A stretch of 24,295 nt of DNA from a virus, in the IMG/VR virus record IMGVR_UViG_3300007074_000110, positions 1 to 24,295 of that record, one strand, 5' to 3'. The notes under the pieces are model-generated. The model saw only the letters and a list, made by a program, of their open reading frames with translations, searched no databases and was not told the origin of the DNA. This document shows positions 1 through 7,483 of this stretch, piece after piece. The position numbers and the translations under genes are program-made. How positions within the stretch are numbered: position 1 is the stretch's first letter; every line of letters starts with the position of its first letter.

Positions 1-1
1 C

Positions 2-463
2 TACCCCGCTGCTCAACAGGGTGGGGGTCAAAAGGCTACTAACACGGCTACCAACCCACAGAACGCTGCTCCTAACGCAGCCTACTCCGATGGCTTCATC
101 CACAAGATGAAAATTATCGATCTGATCGTTTACTGGTCTAATATCATTCGTTCTAGCGTAATAAACAACTCTAAGAACCCTCTATACGGACCACCCATCA
201 TCAGACTCAGACATGGAATCATGTATCAGGATATTCCCTGTATCTGTATGAGCTATACTCTAGAGGCAGACGAGATTGCAGGGTACGACCTCCAAACACT
301 CCTACCCAGAAGGTTTAACGTCTCCATGAAGCTTGAAGAGACCAGAACAGGTGATTTTGGTGAGTTCAATCAGAACGATATCATCGCAAAGGACAATCTA
401 GCAGGATGGGAGAGCGTACTGAGCAAGCCTCTCACTATGGATCCAGGATACGGTGAGAAATAA
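2..463 (+). CDS. gp48-like baseplate tail-tube cap/initiator protein, C-terminal part (5' partial)
   Basis: The reading frame is open from base 2, so the gene begins upstream of the window; the first internal ATG at 107 is probably not the true start. The visible 153 residues begin with a Gln/Asn/Ala-rich linker (about residues 1-35), followed by a globular end. That end contains IIRSSVINNSKNPLYGPPII, then RHGIMYQDIPCICMSY, YDLQTLLPRRF and MKLEETR. The order 'GPPI-R-x-G-x(3)-DIPC', a Y-rich strand, 'DLQTLLPRRF' and a final beta strand is what I recall from the C-terminal domain of tail-tube initiator/cap proteins (T4 gp48/gp54 type), which join the tail tube to the hub. The neighbouring gp53, hub and spike genes support a baseplate-centre role. 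The gene ends in a 1-nt TAATG overlap with the next. The family call rests on motif memory and position; a tube-related protein of another family is possible. Confidence 0.6.
   Translation, partial: YPAAQQGGGQKATNTATNPQNAAPNAAYSDGFIHKMKIIDLIVYWSNIIRSSVINNSKNPLYGPPIIRLRHGIMYQDIPCICMSYTLEADEIAGYDLQTLLPRRFNVSMKLEETRTGDFGEFNQNDIIAKDNLAGWESVLSKPLTMDPGYGEK
452..457 (+). promoter_or_regulatory. Shine-Dalgarno-like site for the gp53-like gene
   Basis: GGTGAG lies 5 nt before the ATG at 463, inside the last codons of the upstream gene. It is one of only a few purine-rich ribosome-binding-like sites in the window and supports the ATG at 463 as start. Confidence 0.4.
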
Positions 464-771
464 TGGCTGCTCTAGGCAAAAACAAGGGGCCTTACGCTAT
501 TGATGCCAATATCGTTACCCATAAAGGGGCTAGAGTTACTACAATCGTTAACTCCCCCATCTATGATAAGATTCTAGCAGACTTGGAGAACAAGTACGAC
601 TACGAGGTAGGCTATGTCCCACAGGGCTATGCTCACCGACCTGATTTGATTTCCAATGTATTCTACGGAAGCCCTAAGAACTGGTGGCTCTTGATGTTAG
701 TCAATAGTATCACAGATCCCTTTGAGGGCTTCAAGGTGAACGAGAAGATCCTTATTCCTAGACTGAAGTAA
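463..771 (+). CDS. gp53: gp53-like baseplate wedge protein (LysM-like fold)
   Basis: This 102-residue protein has the signature of the gp53 / LysM-like baseplate family in its second half. It reads RPDLISNVFYGSPKNWWLLM (residues about 59-78), then LVNSITDPFEGFKVNEKILI. The arrangement 'RPDLIS-x(2)-(F/Y)YGSP-x(2)-WW-x(n)-N-x-I-x-DPFE-x(n)-G/N-x-x-(I/L)-x-IP' is typical of that family. In T4, gp53 clamps neighbouring wedges together around the hub; the P2 equivalent (gpX) is also a small LysM-like protein. At 102 aa it is about half the length of T4 gp53 (196 aa) and amounts to little more than the core domain. Both ends are 1-nt TAATG overlaps. The first 40 residues (GPYAIDANIVTHKGARVT) are probably a strand-rich N-terminal arm. 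I am fairly confident of the family. Confidence 0.8.
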   Translation: MAALGKNKGPYAIDANIVTHKGARVTTIVNSPIYDKILADLENKYDYEVGYVPQGYAHRPDLISNVFYGSPKNWWLLMLVNSITDPFEGFKVNEKILIPRLK

Positions 772-3218
772 TGAAAATCCCCACAGCAAATGTTGTAGTA
801 GGCTTCGATAGAGAGGTCATGAATGAGTTGTTCGCCACAGGAGCAACTTACAGCAACTTGCTTAAGGGCATTACGGATACTACTGTAACTGAGTCTACAC
901 CTGATGGAGTTACCGCCCAGAAGATCAACAAGGATGTCCTACTATTCAACAAGCAGAACAATCCTAACTTTCTGAGCTTCAAGCACACCCTCCTATCCGA
1001 GGGCAGTATCTTTTCTCTAGACATCATCGACCCTACAGGTGAGTTTGAGAAGAGATACCTTACAGCAGACCTAACAACTATCCTCCCTAACGATACCTCC
1101 TTTGGAGGAGAGAGGAAGAGCCCCCTAACCACATCCTTGCTGGATGGGCAGAAGGCGAAGCTTACAGAGAATGATCTTCAGACCAAGATTGGAGAGTACT
1201 CTAAGAGATTCAACCAAGCTACGGGTATAAAGAAGATCTTCATTGCATACGGGGTAGGGAGTAACCTTGATCTATGGTCAGGGCCTCATGTTGCTATCCT
1301 AAAGGGAGCTTCGATCAACATGGATGGGGCTAGAAAAATTACTCTAGAGTTTGTAGCTACAAACAATCATCTCTCTATTGGTAGCAGACGAGGACTGTAC
1401 AACGAGAGTCTAGAGAACACCATCGACCTACAAGGCATGACCATTGAGGTGAATGCTAGGTCTTCTAACATCAACTTTCTAGACTCAAGTAAAAAACAAT
1501 ATGGAAAAGAACATGAACAGGCTTTTACTAAATCAGCTTACGGTGTCCCTACTGAAGCGGCTGGTAATGCTTTTGACATTCACCTCCCTGTATGTGATAC
1601 TATTAGGTCTCTAGTAAGGAACGCTACTTCTAACGAGAACGTCATCGTCCTCCTTCCAGACCTAAACAAGATTTGCTATACTGCCCTAACTGAGGAGCTT
1701 AACCTAGCAATCATAGACAAGACCCCTCCTAGCAGTTCTGCTGGCACAACTAATAGTGCTACCCTGGATGATAGGAAGACCCTGTACTCCTTGGGTGACG
1801 ATAAGAAGAATCTTAAGAGTAAGGCTGAGGCTGTTGCCTCCCTATTCTCTCTTACCCTGGACTCCATGCTGAAGGATCCTATGGGGGAGCAGAGAAACTT
1901 TGACCCTCCAACTAAGCAGTTCTTGGAAGAAACAACGGACACAGCGAGCTTCCGTGATAGACTCACTAAGTTTTTTGCGGAGAGAGACTTCTTCTTCACT
2001 AAGACAGTTACTCGTACAGGTGGCTTCCCTGATTACAAGGTAGCACTCAAGAGTATCATTGATGCTATTCGAGGTGCCTCTAAGGGGGAGCACTTCTCTG
2101 ATTTCTCGTACTTCTATGAGACCAATACTCAGCTAGTAGAGCTATGGTCAGAGGAGCAGTTTGATGGAATCACCCTATTCGGAGGCCATGAGAATACCCT
2201 GGACCCAGACAAGCCAGCTATCATCATTGGCGACCTGGGTATGATTAAGGATTACCTGTACGGCAGCGAAGCCTTGTCCGAGGGTGGTGAGGTGTCCACC
2301 TACCCAATCCACCCCTACGATAACGTCATCCTTTCTGATAAGGGATACAACGAGAGGGTTAGGAGTGTAGTCTTCAAACCTATCAACACTAAGGGGGACT
2401 TCGGAGATATTTCCTACATCCCTGATGAGTTCTCCTACACTGACGCAAGCTTCTCGGAAGAAGCTAAACAGGAGATCAGGGAAAGACAGATCCCCGTCCT
2501 ACGATATAACACTACCAACCCTAATGTCCTCTCTCTGTCTAACAAGACTGCTGATGTATACCTAGCACAGCTTACGATGGGTATTCAGAAGGAGAACAGC
2601 CGTAGAGCATCAGCCTCATTAGCAGGAGTGATGCAGACCAAGTACACAGACTTTGAATTCTATAACACTGATGCCATCATTGCCTACATTAGAAAAAGGA
2701 ACCTTTCATTAGGGGCAGGAGATAATAAAGGGATCATTCTTAAGGAATTGTCCAACAAGTTCAAAGCACATTCGGAGTTCACTTTAGCAGACGCAGAGGA
2801 GCAGGCAGCCCACGCTTACGCACTCTACGAGGGAATCCTAAAGCTCCCAGGCAATCCTATCTTGAAGGTAGATCAGCTATTACCTGGAAACCCAGTGAAC
2901 ATCATTAGTGATCTGGCAGAGCAAATGTATAATATGGCATACACTGTCTCCGTGGAGACTTTACCTATGTTCCACCTGAGTAACATAAATACCCTTACGA
3001 AGAACATCGTCTTGTTCGCACAGGACCAAGATATCCTTCAGTCGGTTCCCCCCGAGAGGTCTGCTATCAATGCGTTCCTAACAGGCTACTACAAGATCTT
3101 CGGGTTCTCCCATGAGATCTCAAACACCACAATCAAGTCTACGTTCGAGCTAGTTAAGATCGTTATGGATCCTGCTATCAAGCTAGACGACTCAGAATCA
3201 CTAGAATTAACCTCATGA
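771..3218 (+). CDS. Baseplate hub protein, gp27/gpD-like (815 aa)
   Basis: The gene sits between the gp53-like wedge protein and the spike, where the hub is expected. The N-terminus (about residues 60-95) reads NNPNFLSFKHTLLSEGSIFS followed by LDIIDPTGEFEKRYL, like the first hub domain that records 'sequences of measure, then DP-x-x-xFE'. A second hub-like block lies near residues 575-595 (RYNTTNPNVLSLSNKTADV). The C-terminal block FLTGYYKIFGFSHEISNTTI (about 767-786), ending in a strand FELVKIV, resembles the last hub beta-barrel, where a 'G-x-Y-x-(I/V)-x-G-(F/V)-x-H' pattern is common. The family forms a trimeric ring that fits between tail tube and spike. At 815 aa it is about twice T4 gp27 (391 aa); the middle (about 290-560) is helical and charged and is not recognised. 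It overlaps the spike gene by 4 nt (ATGA), consistent with coupled production of partners. Confidence 0.65.
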   Translation: MKIPTANVVVGFDREVMNELFATGATYSNLLKGITDTTVTESTPDGVTAQKINKDVLLFNKQNNPNFLSFKHTLLSEGSIFSLDIIDPTGEFEKRYLTADLTTILPNDTSFGGERKSPLTTSLLDGQKAKLTENDLQTKIGEYSKRFNQATGIKKIFIAYGVGSNLDLWSGPHVAILKGASINMDGARKITLEFVATNNHLSIGSRRGLYNESLENTIDLQGMTIEVNARSSNINFLDSSKKQYGKEHEQAFTKSAYGVPTEAAGNAFDIHLPVCDTIRSLVRNATSNENVIVLLPDLNKICYTALTEELNLAIIDKTPPSSSAGTTNSATLDDRKTLYSLGDDKKNLKSKAEAVASLFSLTLDSMLKDPMGEQRNFDPPTKQFLEETTDTASFRDRLTKFFAERDFFFTKTVTRTGGFPDYKVALKSIIDAIRGASKGEHFSDFSYFYETNTQLVELWSEEQFDGITLFGGHENTLDPDKPAIIIGDLGMIKDYLYGSEALSEGGEVSTYPIHPYDNVILSDKGYNERVRSVVFKPINTKGDFGDISYIPDEFSYTDASFSEEAKQEIRERQIPVLRYNTTNPNVLSLSNKTADVYLAQLTMGIQKENSRRASASLAGVMQTKYTDFEFYNTDAIIAYIRKRNLSLGAGDNKGIILKELSNKFKAHSEFTLADAEEQAAHAYALYEGILKLPGNPILKVDQLLPGNPVNIISDLAEQMYNMAYTVSVETLPMFHLSNINTLTKNIVLFAQDQDILQSVPPERSAINAFLTGYYKIFGFSHEISNTTIKSTFELVKIVMDPAIKLDDSESLELTS

Positions 3219-4309
3219 GAATCGCGTTAGCAGAAGTTAGAGAGAACTTTGATCCCGAAAGGGAAGGGAAGATCTATGCAAAGATTGAGGGTATTGGAGA
3301 TTCCGATAAGCTCATCAACATGACTAACCTGTATAGCTCTGGTTCTGAGGGTACGGTTAAGGCCCCCGCTCCTATCAAGGGTACGTCTATCTTAGTCTGT
3401 CAACCAGAGAACACAGACGAATGGTTCTATCTAGCAACTACAGGGAAGGAGTTCCTTACCAATGCCAATACAGCAACGGAGACCTTACATGAGTTCGAGC
3501 GTCCTAATGCTATTGCTTCTGATAGGGGTAACGAGAAGAGAGGTGGGTCAGGACGAGACAACGATCTCCTCATCCAGAATGAGCTAGGCTGTGGCCTTGA
3601 GCTAGCACAGACTCTCGGACAGAAGAGTAACGTAGTCCATTCCAAACTATTCTCTGGACAAGGTAAGAAGGTATTGGTCAGTGATAGCTCGGAGATTGAT
3701 TCAATCATCATCGACTCAAATAGAGGCAGTAGAATCTCTGTCACTGGAGATCCTAAGTCCAAAGCCCTCCCTGCCCAGGCTGTTGAGATCAATACGGTAG
3801 GACCACAAACGTATATCAATCTAAACTCTGCTACTAACATGGTAGTGCAGGATGGTAGAGACCTTCAGCTAATTAACAACTCTACAGGTAGTAACAAAGG
3901 TGTTGCTAATCCTGAAGCCTACGGTAACGTCAACCTACAGAGCAAGAACAGAGACGTTAATCTATTCACTAAATCAGGCATTGGACGTATCTTTATCGAG
4001 TGCCTAAACCCCAATGGCTCTAGTGAGATCATCCAACTGAAGACTAATGGTAACGGCACTATTCGTTTGATAGCTACTAAGGTAGAGATTACAGCCGACA
4101 AACTAGGAGTAGACGCTAACACCATCGACCTACAGGCTGCTGGGGATATCAACCTTGGTGCTGGTGGTAACGTAAGTATCCAAGCAGGAGGAAACGTCAA
4201 TGCAGACGGTTCTCTAATCAACCTAAACTCTGGGGCATCCTCTCCTCCAAACCCAGGCAACGGTGAGGACACTAATCACTACGGACCCCAAGGAGTAACC
4301 ACATTCTAA
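3215..4309 (+). CDS. Baseplate central spike, gp5/gpV/VgrG-like OB-fold plus beta-helix (364 aa)
   Basis: Residues about 1-85 look like the OB-fold of spike proteins: AEVRENFDPEREGKIYAKIE is the usual 'V-x-x-N-x-DP-x-x-x-GKI-x-V' opening. The pattern TSILVCQPENTDEWFYLA then matches the 'G-(T/S)-x-V-x-(C/V)-x-x-x(3-5)-(E/Q)-WFYLA' strand pair. From about residue 160 onward there are short alternating hydrophobic repeats: AVEINTVGPQTYINLNS (near 189), FIECLNPNGSSEIIQLKTNG, then GDINLGAGGNVSIQAGGNVN (near 309-328). Such repeats build the intertwined triple-stranded beta-helix needle of gp5/VgrG. I see no lysozyme-like domain between OB-fold and helix, unlike T4 gp5 (575 aa). The tail NHYGPQGVTTF may cap the needle or bind a PAAR-type tip, but no PAAR gene is in view. 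The start is the ATG inside the ATGA overlap with the hub gene. Confidence 0.8.
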   Translation: MRIALAEVRENFDPEREGKIYAKIEGIGDSDKLINMTNLYSSGSEGTVKAPAPIKGTSILVCQPENTDEWFYLATTGKEFLTNANTATETLHEFERPNAIASDRGNEKRGGSGRDNDLLIQNELGCGLELAQTLGQKSNVVHSKLFSGQGKKVLVSDSSEIDSIIIDSNRGSRISVTGDPKSKALPAQAVEINTVGPQTYINLNSATNMVVQDGRDLQLINNSTGSNKGVANPEAYGNVNLQSKNRDVNLFTKSGIGRIFIECLNPNGSSEIIQLKTNGNGTIRLIATKVEITADKLGVDANTIDLQAAGDINLGAGGNVSIQAGGNVNADGSLINLNSGASSPPNPGNGEDTNHYGPQGVTTF

Positions 4310-4310
4310 C

Positions 4311-7016
4311 ATGGCATCATTTGATCTAGAAACCTTCCTCAAAGTACAAGGGGAAACAGGAGTAACAGCTTTCGGCGCTGCTGGTATGGCCTTTGGATTA
4401 CCCAGTTGCGCTCTATTCCTAGGACAGCAGATCCTAAACATTCTCCCCTCTAGCGTACTAGCAGATGTCAGAGCTAATATTATCTCTGCTAAGTCCCTAG
4501 CCAACAACGCTACTAGAGAGGTGTTCAAGAAGCTCATGCTGGATACAGGTATCATTGAGTTTGATACTGACCAGGGCATCTTCATCTTCAAGTCTCCCTT
4601 CTCCACCACTGATAACGATGGACTACAGGGATTCCAAAACCTAGCTGGCATCCTAGGAGCATTACAGTTTGCCTCCTCTTTCGGAGCACAGATCTATCAG
4701 AACTATACCAACATCACTAACGAGATTGATGCTGCTATTGATTGCCTGAACAAGATCAAAGACGTTAAGGCTTATCAGCCTGGCAATTCTGCTGAACAGA
4801 AGTTAGCTCTCACCCAGCAACAGGCTGAGGATCTTCTAGATACTAAGTTTGCTGCGGAGAAAGCAGCACTAGAGACTACCAACGAGTTTATTGACGATTG
4901 CAATAATCAGATCCTTAGGATAGATACCATCCTAGCTCAGAGAGCAGCAGACGATACCTTGGAGCCTTGTCTCCTAGACAGCGCAGAGCTAGACCAGTTC
5001 CTAGGTAGCACAACGTTCAAGAGATGCCCAGTCGATGACCCTGGCCTGGAGGAAGAAGATGTATTCCGTCTAACCTACGGTCCACCTGTCACAAAGGAAG
5101 GACAGTATGTTCTGACCTCAGATGGTCTATACTACGACTCACAATCTGGTGGCCTAGATCCCATCTACCTAAGTATTTCTGGAATCATTGCCCCTGGTGA
5201 TAAGTGGAAGTACGACTACGATCCAAACCTAGGCGGCAAGGGTACTACTATCTCTATTGCCTCCCTCAACAAGTTCACGGATAACATCTTCGATACTGCA
5301 ATCATTGATGACAGCAAGGGCCTCAAGATGTACTACGATGCTGACCACTTCCTTTCTGTTATTAAGCAGCAAAGGGATAAGCACGTTTACGATCTATCAG
5401 GAGACCTACAAGGGTTCATCACCGAGTACGGGGAAGGTTCCTCCATCGTTAAGAATCAACGCAACCTAATCATCTCTGAGATTGCCAACCACAATCACAA
5501 GATCAACAGACGTAAGAAGCAGATCGAGGTAGCCCTCAAAGCTCCACAGATCTACGGGGATGGTGACGGGCCTATGTTCGCACCTGGCGAGATCCCTATT
5601 AACGATTTCTCCTTCCTAGAGAAGTACAACCTCCAAGTCGATCTGGAGAAGCAGAAGGCCCTAGTCTTTGCTGAGGGTGAGGTGGATGGAATGGTCCTAC
5701 CTATTGATCCTAAGTTCGTTAAGTCTTCTTCCAAGTCTCCCTCAATTGGGTTTGCTCATCTTAGCGTGCCTACTGTTGGTAAGGGAAGTATCATCTATAC
5801 TCCCTCTGGTGGAGCTACGCCTTCAGGCACAGTCCTATCTCTAACAGATCAGATTGTGGACGAAGACTTATTTGCTATCTACAACTTCCTGGATACCACC
5901 CTGAGTCTTCCCTCCTCAACAGATTTCCATACCACTAACTGTGCCACCCAGGGAGTATACAACAACGCTCAACTAGTAGGCACTAACCAGCAAAGCATCT
6001 TCTTCTCAGGACTAGCTATCCCTTACCTAGAGGGTGTAGTAAAGAACAAGTCCTCAGATTCAGCAGGAGCTTCTGCCCTAGGTAGCTTCCTAAGATTACC
6101 AGACAACCCTGAGTACAGGGATCTAACATACAACCACAAGGGATTCACAGTAGACTGCTGGGTCCATGTACCCAATATCAAGGACGAGGAACTGGGCTGG
6201 CTTAGTACCAGCACCTCTTCTCTAACCAAGGTACTCTTCGGGTGTGAGAACACTGGTAATACCTCTGGCGTTTCCGCTATAGATCATACGGCTACCCTTA
6301 GGGGCCTAGACTTCCTAGAGAACAAGAAAGGTACTGATTATACTAGAGGCTTGATTTGTGGTTTCTCTAGAGACAGAAGAATCACACAAACTTCCTCTAC
6401 TGCTAGTAACTCTAATGGGGATAACCTCACCTCCTCTTCGCTCAGTTTCTTCCTAGCCCCTACGCAAGCTAGAGACTCCTCCTCCCTGTCTTGGATCAAC
6501 AATGATGAGTGTCAGGACTTTGCCTCGTTCTTCAAGATGAAGGTAGACCTCTCCTCCAACCATAGTTTAGGGAGCGTGGATTCGAACTTCGTACACCTAG
6601 CCATTGCAGTAAACCCCCAAGAGGACGAGGTGGTAATGTACATCGATGGACAGGTGCTAGCTACGTCCGCGCTCACAACCGTCTTCGGAGAAGCTAAGTA
6701 TGCTCCACCCAGCCTACCCTCCTTTAAGAAGCCTAACAGCTTTGAGTATTCCTTATCGACAGTAGATGGGCCTCTTACGGTTAAGACTGGGCCTAAGCTC
6801 AATCCCTTCTACACTCCCTGGCTTGTAGGTGGAGGTTGGACAGACGGTATGTACCAGTACGGAAACTTCATGGGAGGAGGATCTACAGGAGGAGTAATCA
6901 GTGGACTCCGTGGACACGTTGGGAGTCTCAAATTTTACTCTAGAGCCCTAGATAGTAGAGAGGTTCTGACCAACTACGAAGCACAACAAGGCTTCTTCAA
7001 ACAGATTATTACCTAA
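4311..7016 (+). CDS. Large virion protein with hydrophobic N-terminus and C-terminal LamG-like domain (901 aa)
   Basis: No single family covers this protein. The N-terminus has two hydrophobic, Gly/Ala-rich stretches: residues about 16-48 (TAFGAAGMAFGLPSCALFLG and beyond) and about 102-130 (LQGFQNLAGILGALQFASSF and beyond). A Gln/Glu/Ala-rich coiled-coil-like helix follows at about 137-215 (KLALTQQQAEDLLDTKFAAE), and a shorter charged helix lies near 375-410 (NLIISEIANHNHKINRRKKQ). Residues about 516-895 resemble a laminin-G/concanavalin-A-like sandwich. They begin LFAIYNFLDTTLSLPSSTDF and contain HKGFTVDCWVHVP. VHLAIAVNPQEDEVVMYIDG is the classic 'H-x-A-(I/V)-x-(V/L)-x(5-8)-(V/M)-x-x-Y-(I/V)-DG' hairpin, and the end GHVGSLKFYSRALDSREVLT is the usual 'G-x-(I/V)-x-x-(L/V)-x-x-Y-x-RAL-x-x-x-E' close. 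LamG-type domains often bind glycans. The position between spike and gp25 implies a structural role. The start has AGGAG at 4291-4295, rather far from the ATG. Confidence 0.6.
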   Translation: MASFDLETFLKVQGETGVTAFGAAGMAFGLPSCALFLGQQILNILPSSVLADVRANIISAKSLANNATREVFKKLMLDTGIIEFDTDQGIFIFKSPFSTTDNDGLQGFQNLAGILGALQFASSFGAQIYQNYTNITNEIDAAIDCLNKIKDVKAYQPGNSAEQKLALTQQQAEDLLDTKFAAEKAALETTNEFIDDCNNQILRIDTILAQRAADDTLEPCLLDSAELDQFLGSTTFKRCPVDDPGLEEEDVFRLTYGPPVTKEGQYVLTSDGLYYDSQSGGLDPIYLSISGIIAPGDKWKYDYDPNLGGKGTTISIASLNKFTDNIFDTAIIDDSKGLKMYYDADHFLSVIKQQRDKHVYDLSGDLQGFITEYGEGSSIVKNQRNLIISEIANHNHKINRRKKQIEVALKAPQIYGDGDGPMFAPGEIPINDFSFLEKYNLQVDLEKQKALVFAEGEVDGMVLPIDPKFVKSSSKSPSIGFAHLSVPTVGKGSIIYTPSGGATPSGTVLSLTDQIVDEDLFAIYNFLDTTLSLPSSTDFHTTNCATQGVYNNAQLVGTNQQSIFFSGLAIPYLEGVVKNKSSDSAGASALGSFLRLPDNPEYRDLTYNHKGFTVDCWVHVPNIKDEELGWLSTSTSSLTKVLFGCENTGNTSGVSAIDHTATLRGLDFLENKKGTDYTRGLICGFSRDRRITQTSSTASNSNGDNLTSSSLSFFLAPTQARDSSSLSWINNDECQDFASFFKMKVDLSSNHSLGSVDSNFVHLAIAVNPQEDEVVMYIDGQVLATSALTTVFGEAKYAPPSLPSFKKPNSFEYSLSTVDGPLTVKTGPKLNPFYTPWLVGGGWTDGMYQYGNFMGGGSTGGVISGLRGHVGSLKFYSRALDSREVLTNYEAQQGFFKQIIT

Positions 7017-7483
7017 TGGCTGCTAACAATACAGTAACGATCTATGGGACTACTGTTCCCTCCTTCATCGAGAAGACCCCAACCAGTAAGAAAAAGGTTA
7101 CTTACGGGCTGGGTTTTCCCCTAGGCTCTAATAGAGAGTCTGGTGGCTTCTTCACGAAGAAGACAGGAGTAGAGCTTATTAAGGATGCTGTTATTCAGCT
7201 ACTTAGGACAGATAGAGGAGAACGTATCCTACTCCCTAAGTTTGGATGTAACCTCCGTAAGTTCCTTTTCCAACCACTAGACGAAACTACCTTCGAAGCT
7301 ATCAAGGAAGAGATCAGATTCTCTTTCTATAACTACATCGTAGGTGCTAGACTAATCAAGCTAGGGGTAACCCCCTTAGGGGACACAGGACCATCTGGAG
7401 GCAACTCTCTTCTGGTCACGCTCACCCTCCAAATCATCGAAGAGGATCTAGCAGTCTTTGACGTACCCGTACTTATCTCCTAA
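7016..7483 (+). CDS. gp25: gp25/gpW-like baseplate wedge / sheath initiator protein
   Basis: This 155-residue protein shows the GPW/gp25 core. It has GVELIKDAVIQLLRTDRGER (about 51-70), then ILLPKFGCNLRKFLFQPLDE, then a helix (TFEAIKEEIRFSFYNYIV). The 'I-x-x-(L/I)-x-T-x-x-GER-x(2-4)-P-x-FG-x-x-L-x-x-(F/L)-LF-(E/Q)-P' block is diagnostic. In T4 the protein joins the gp6-gp7 wedge core and starts sheath assembly. It is slightly longer than T4 gp25 (132 aa), with an N-terminal extension of about 30 residues rich in Thr/Lys. The Glu-Pro-Arg motif expected after the helix reads Gly-Ala-Arg here (residues 110-112); only the Arg is kept. Both borders are TAATG overlaps, and the next gene is the gp6-like partner, as in P2 (W then J). 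Confidence 0.88.
   Translation: MAANNTVTIYGTTVPSFIEKTPTSKKKVTYGLGFPLGSNRESGGFFTKKTGVELIKDAVIQLLRTDRGERILLPKFGCNLRKFLFQPLDETTFEAIKEEIRFSFYNYIVGARLIKLGVTPLGDTGPSGGNSLLVTLTLQIIEEDLAVFDVPVLIS

Noticed and set aside
107-109. ATG at 107 as the start of the first gene
   Set aside because: The same frame is open to the window edge with a plausible linker sequence, and the recognised domain begins very close to this ATG, so the real start is upstream.
4223-4651. Minus-strand 142-codon frame, the longest antisense frame
   Set aside because: It crosses the spike/LamG gene border, opposes two well-supported genes and has no recognisable protein features.
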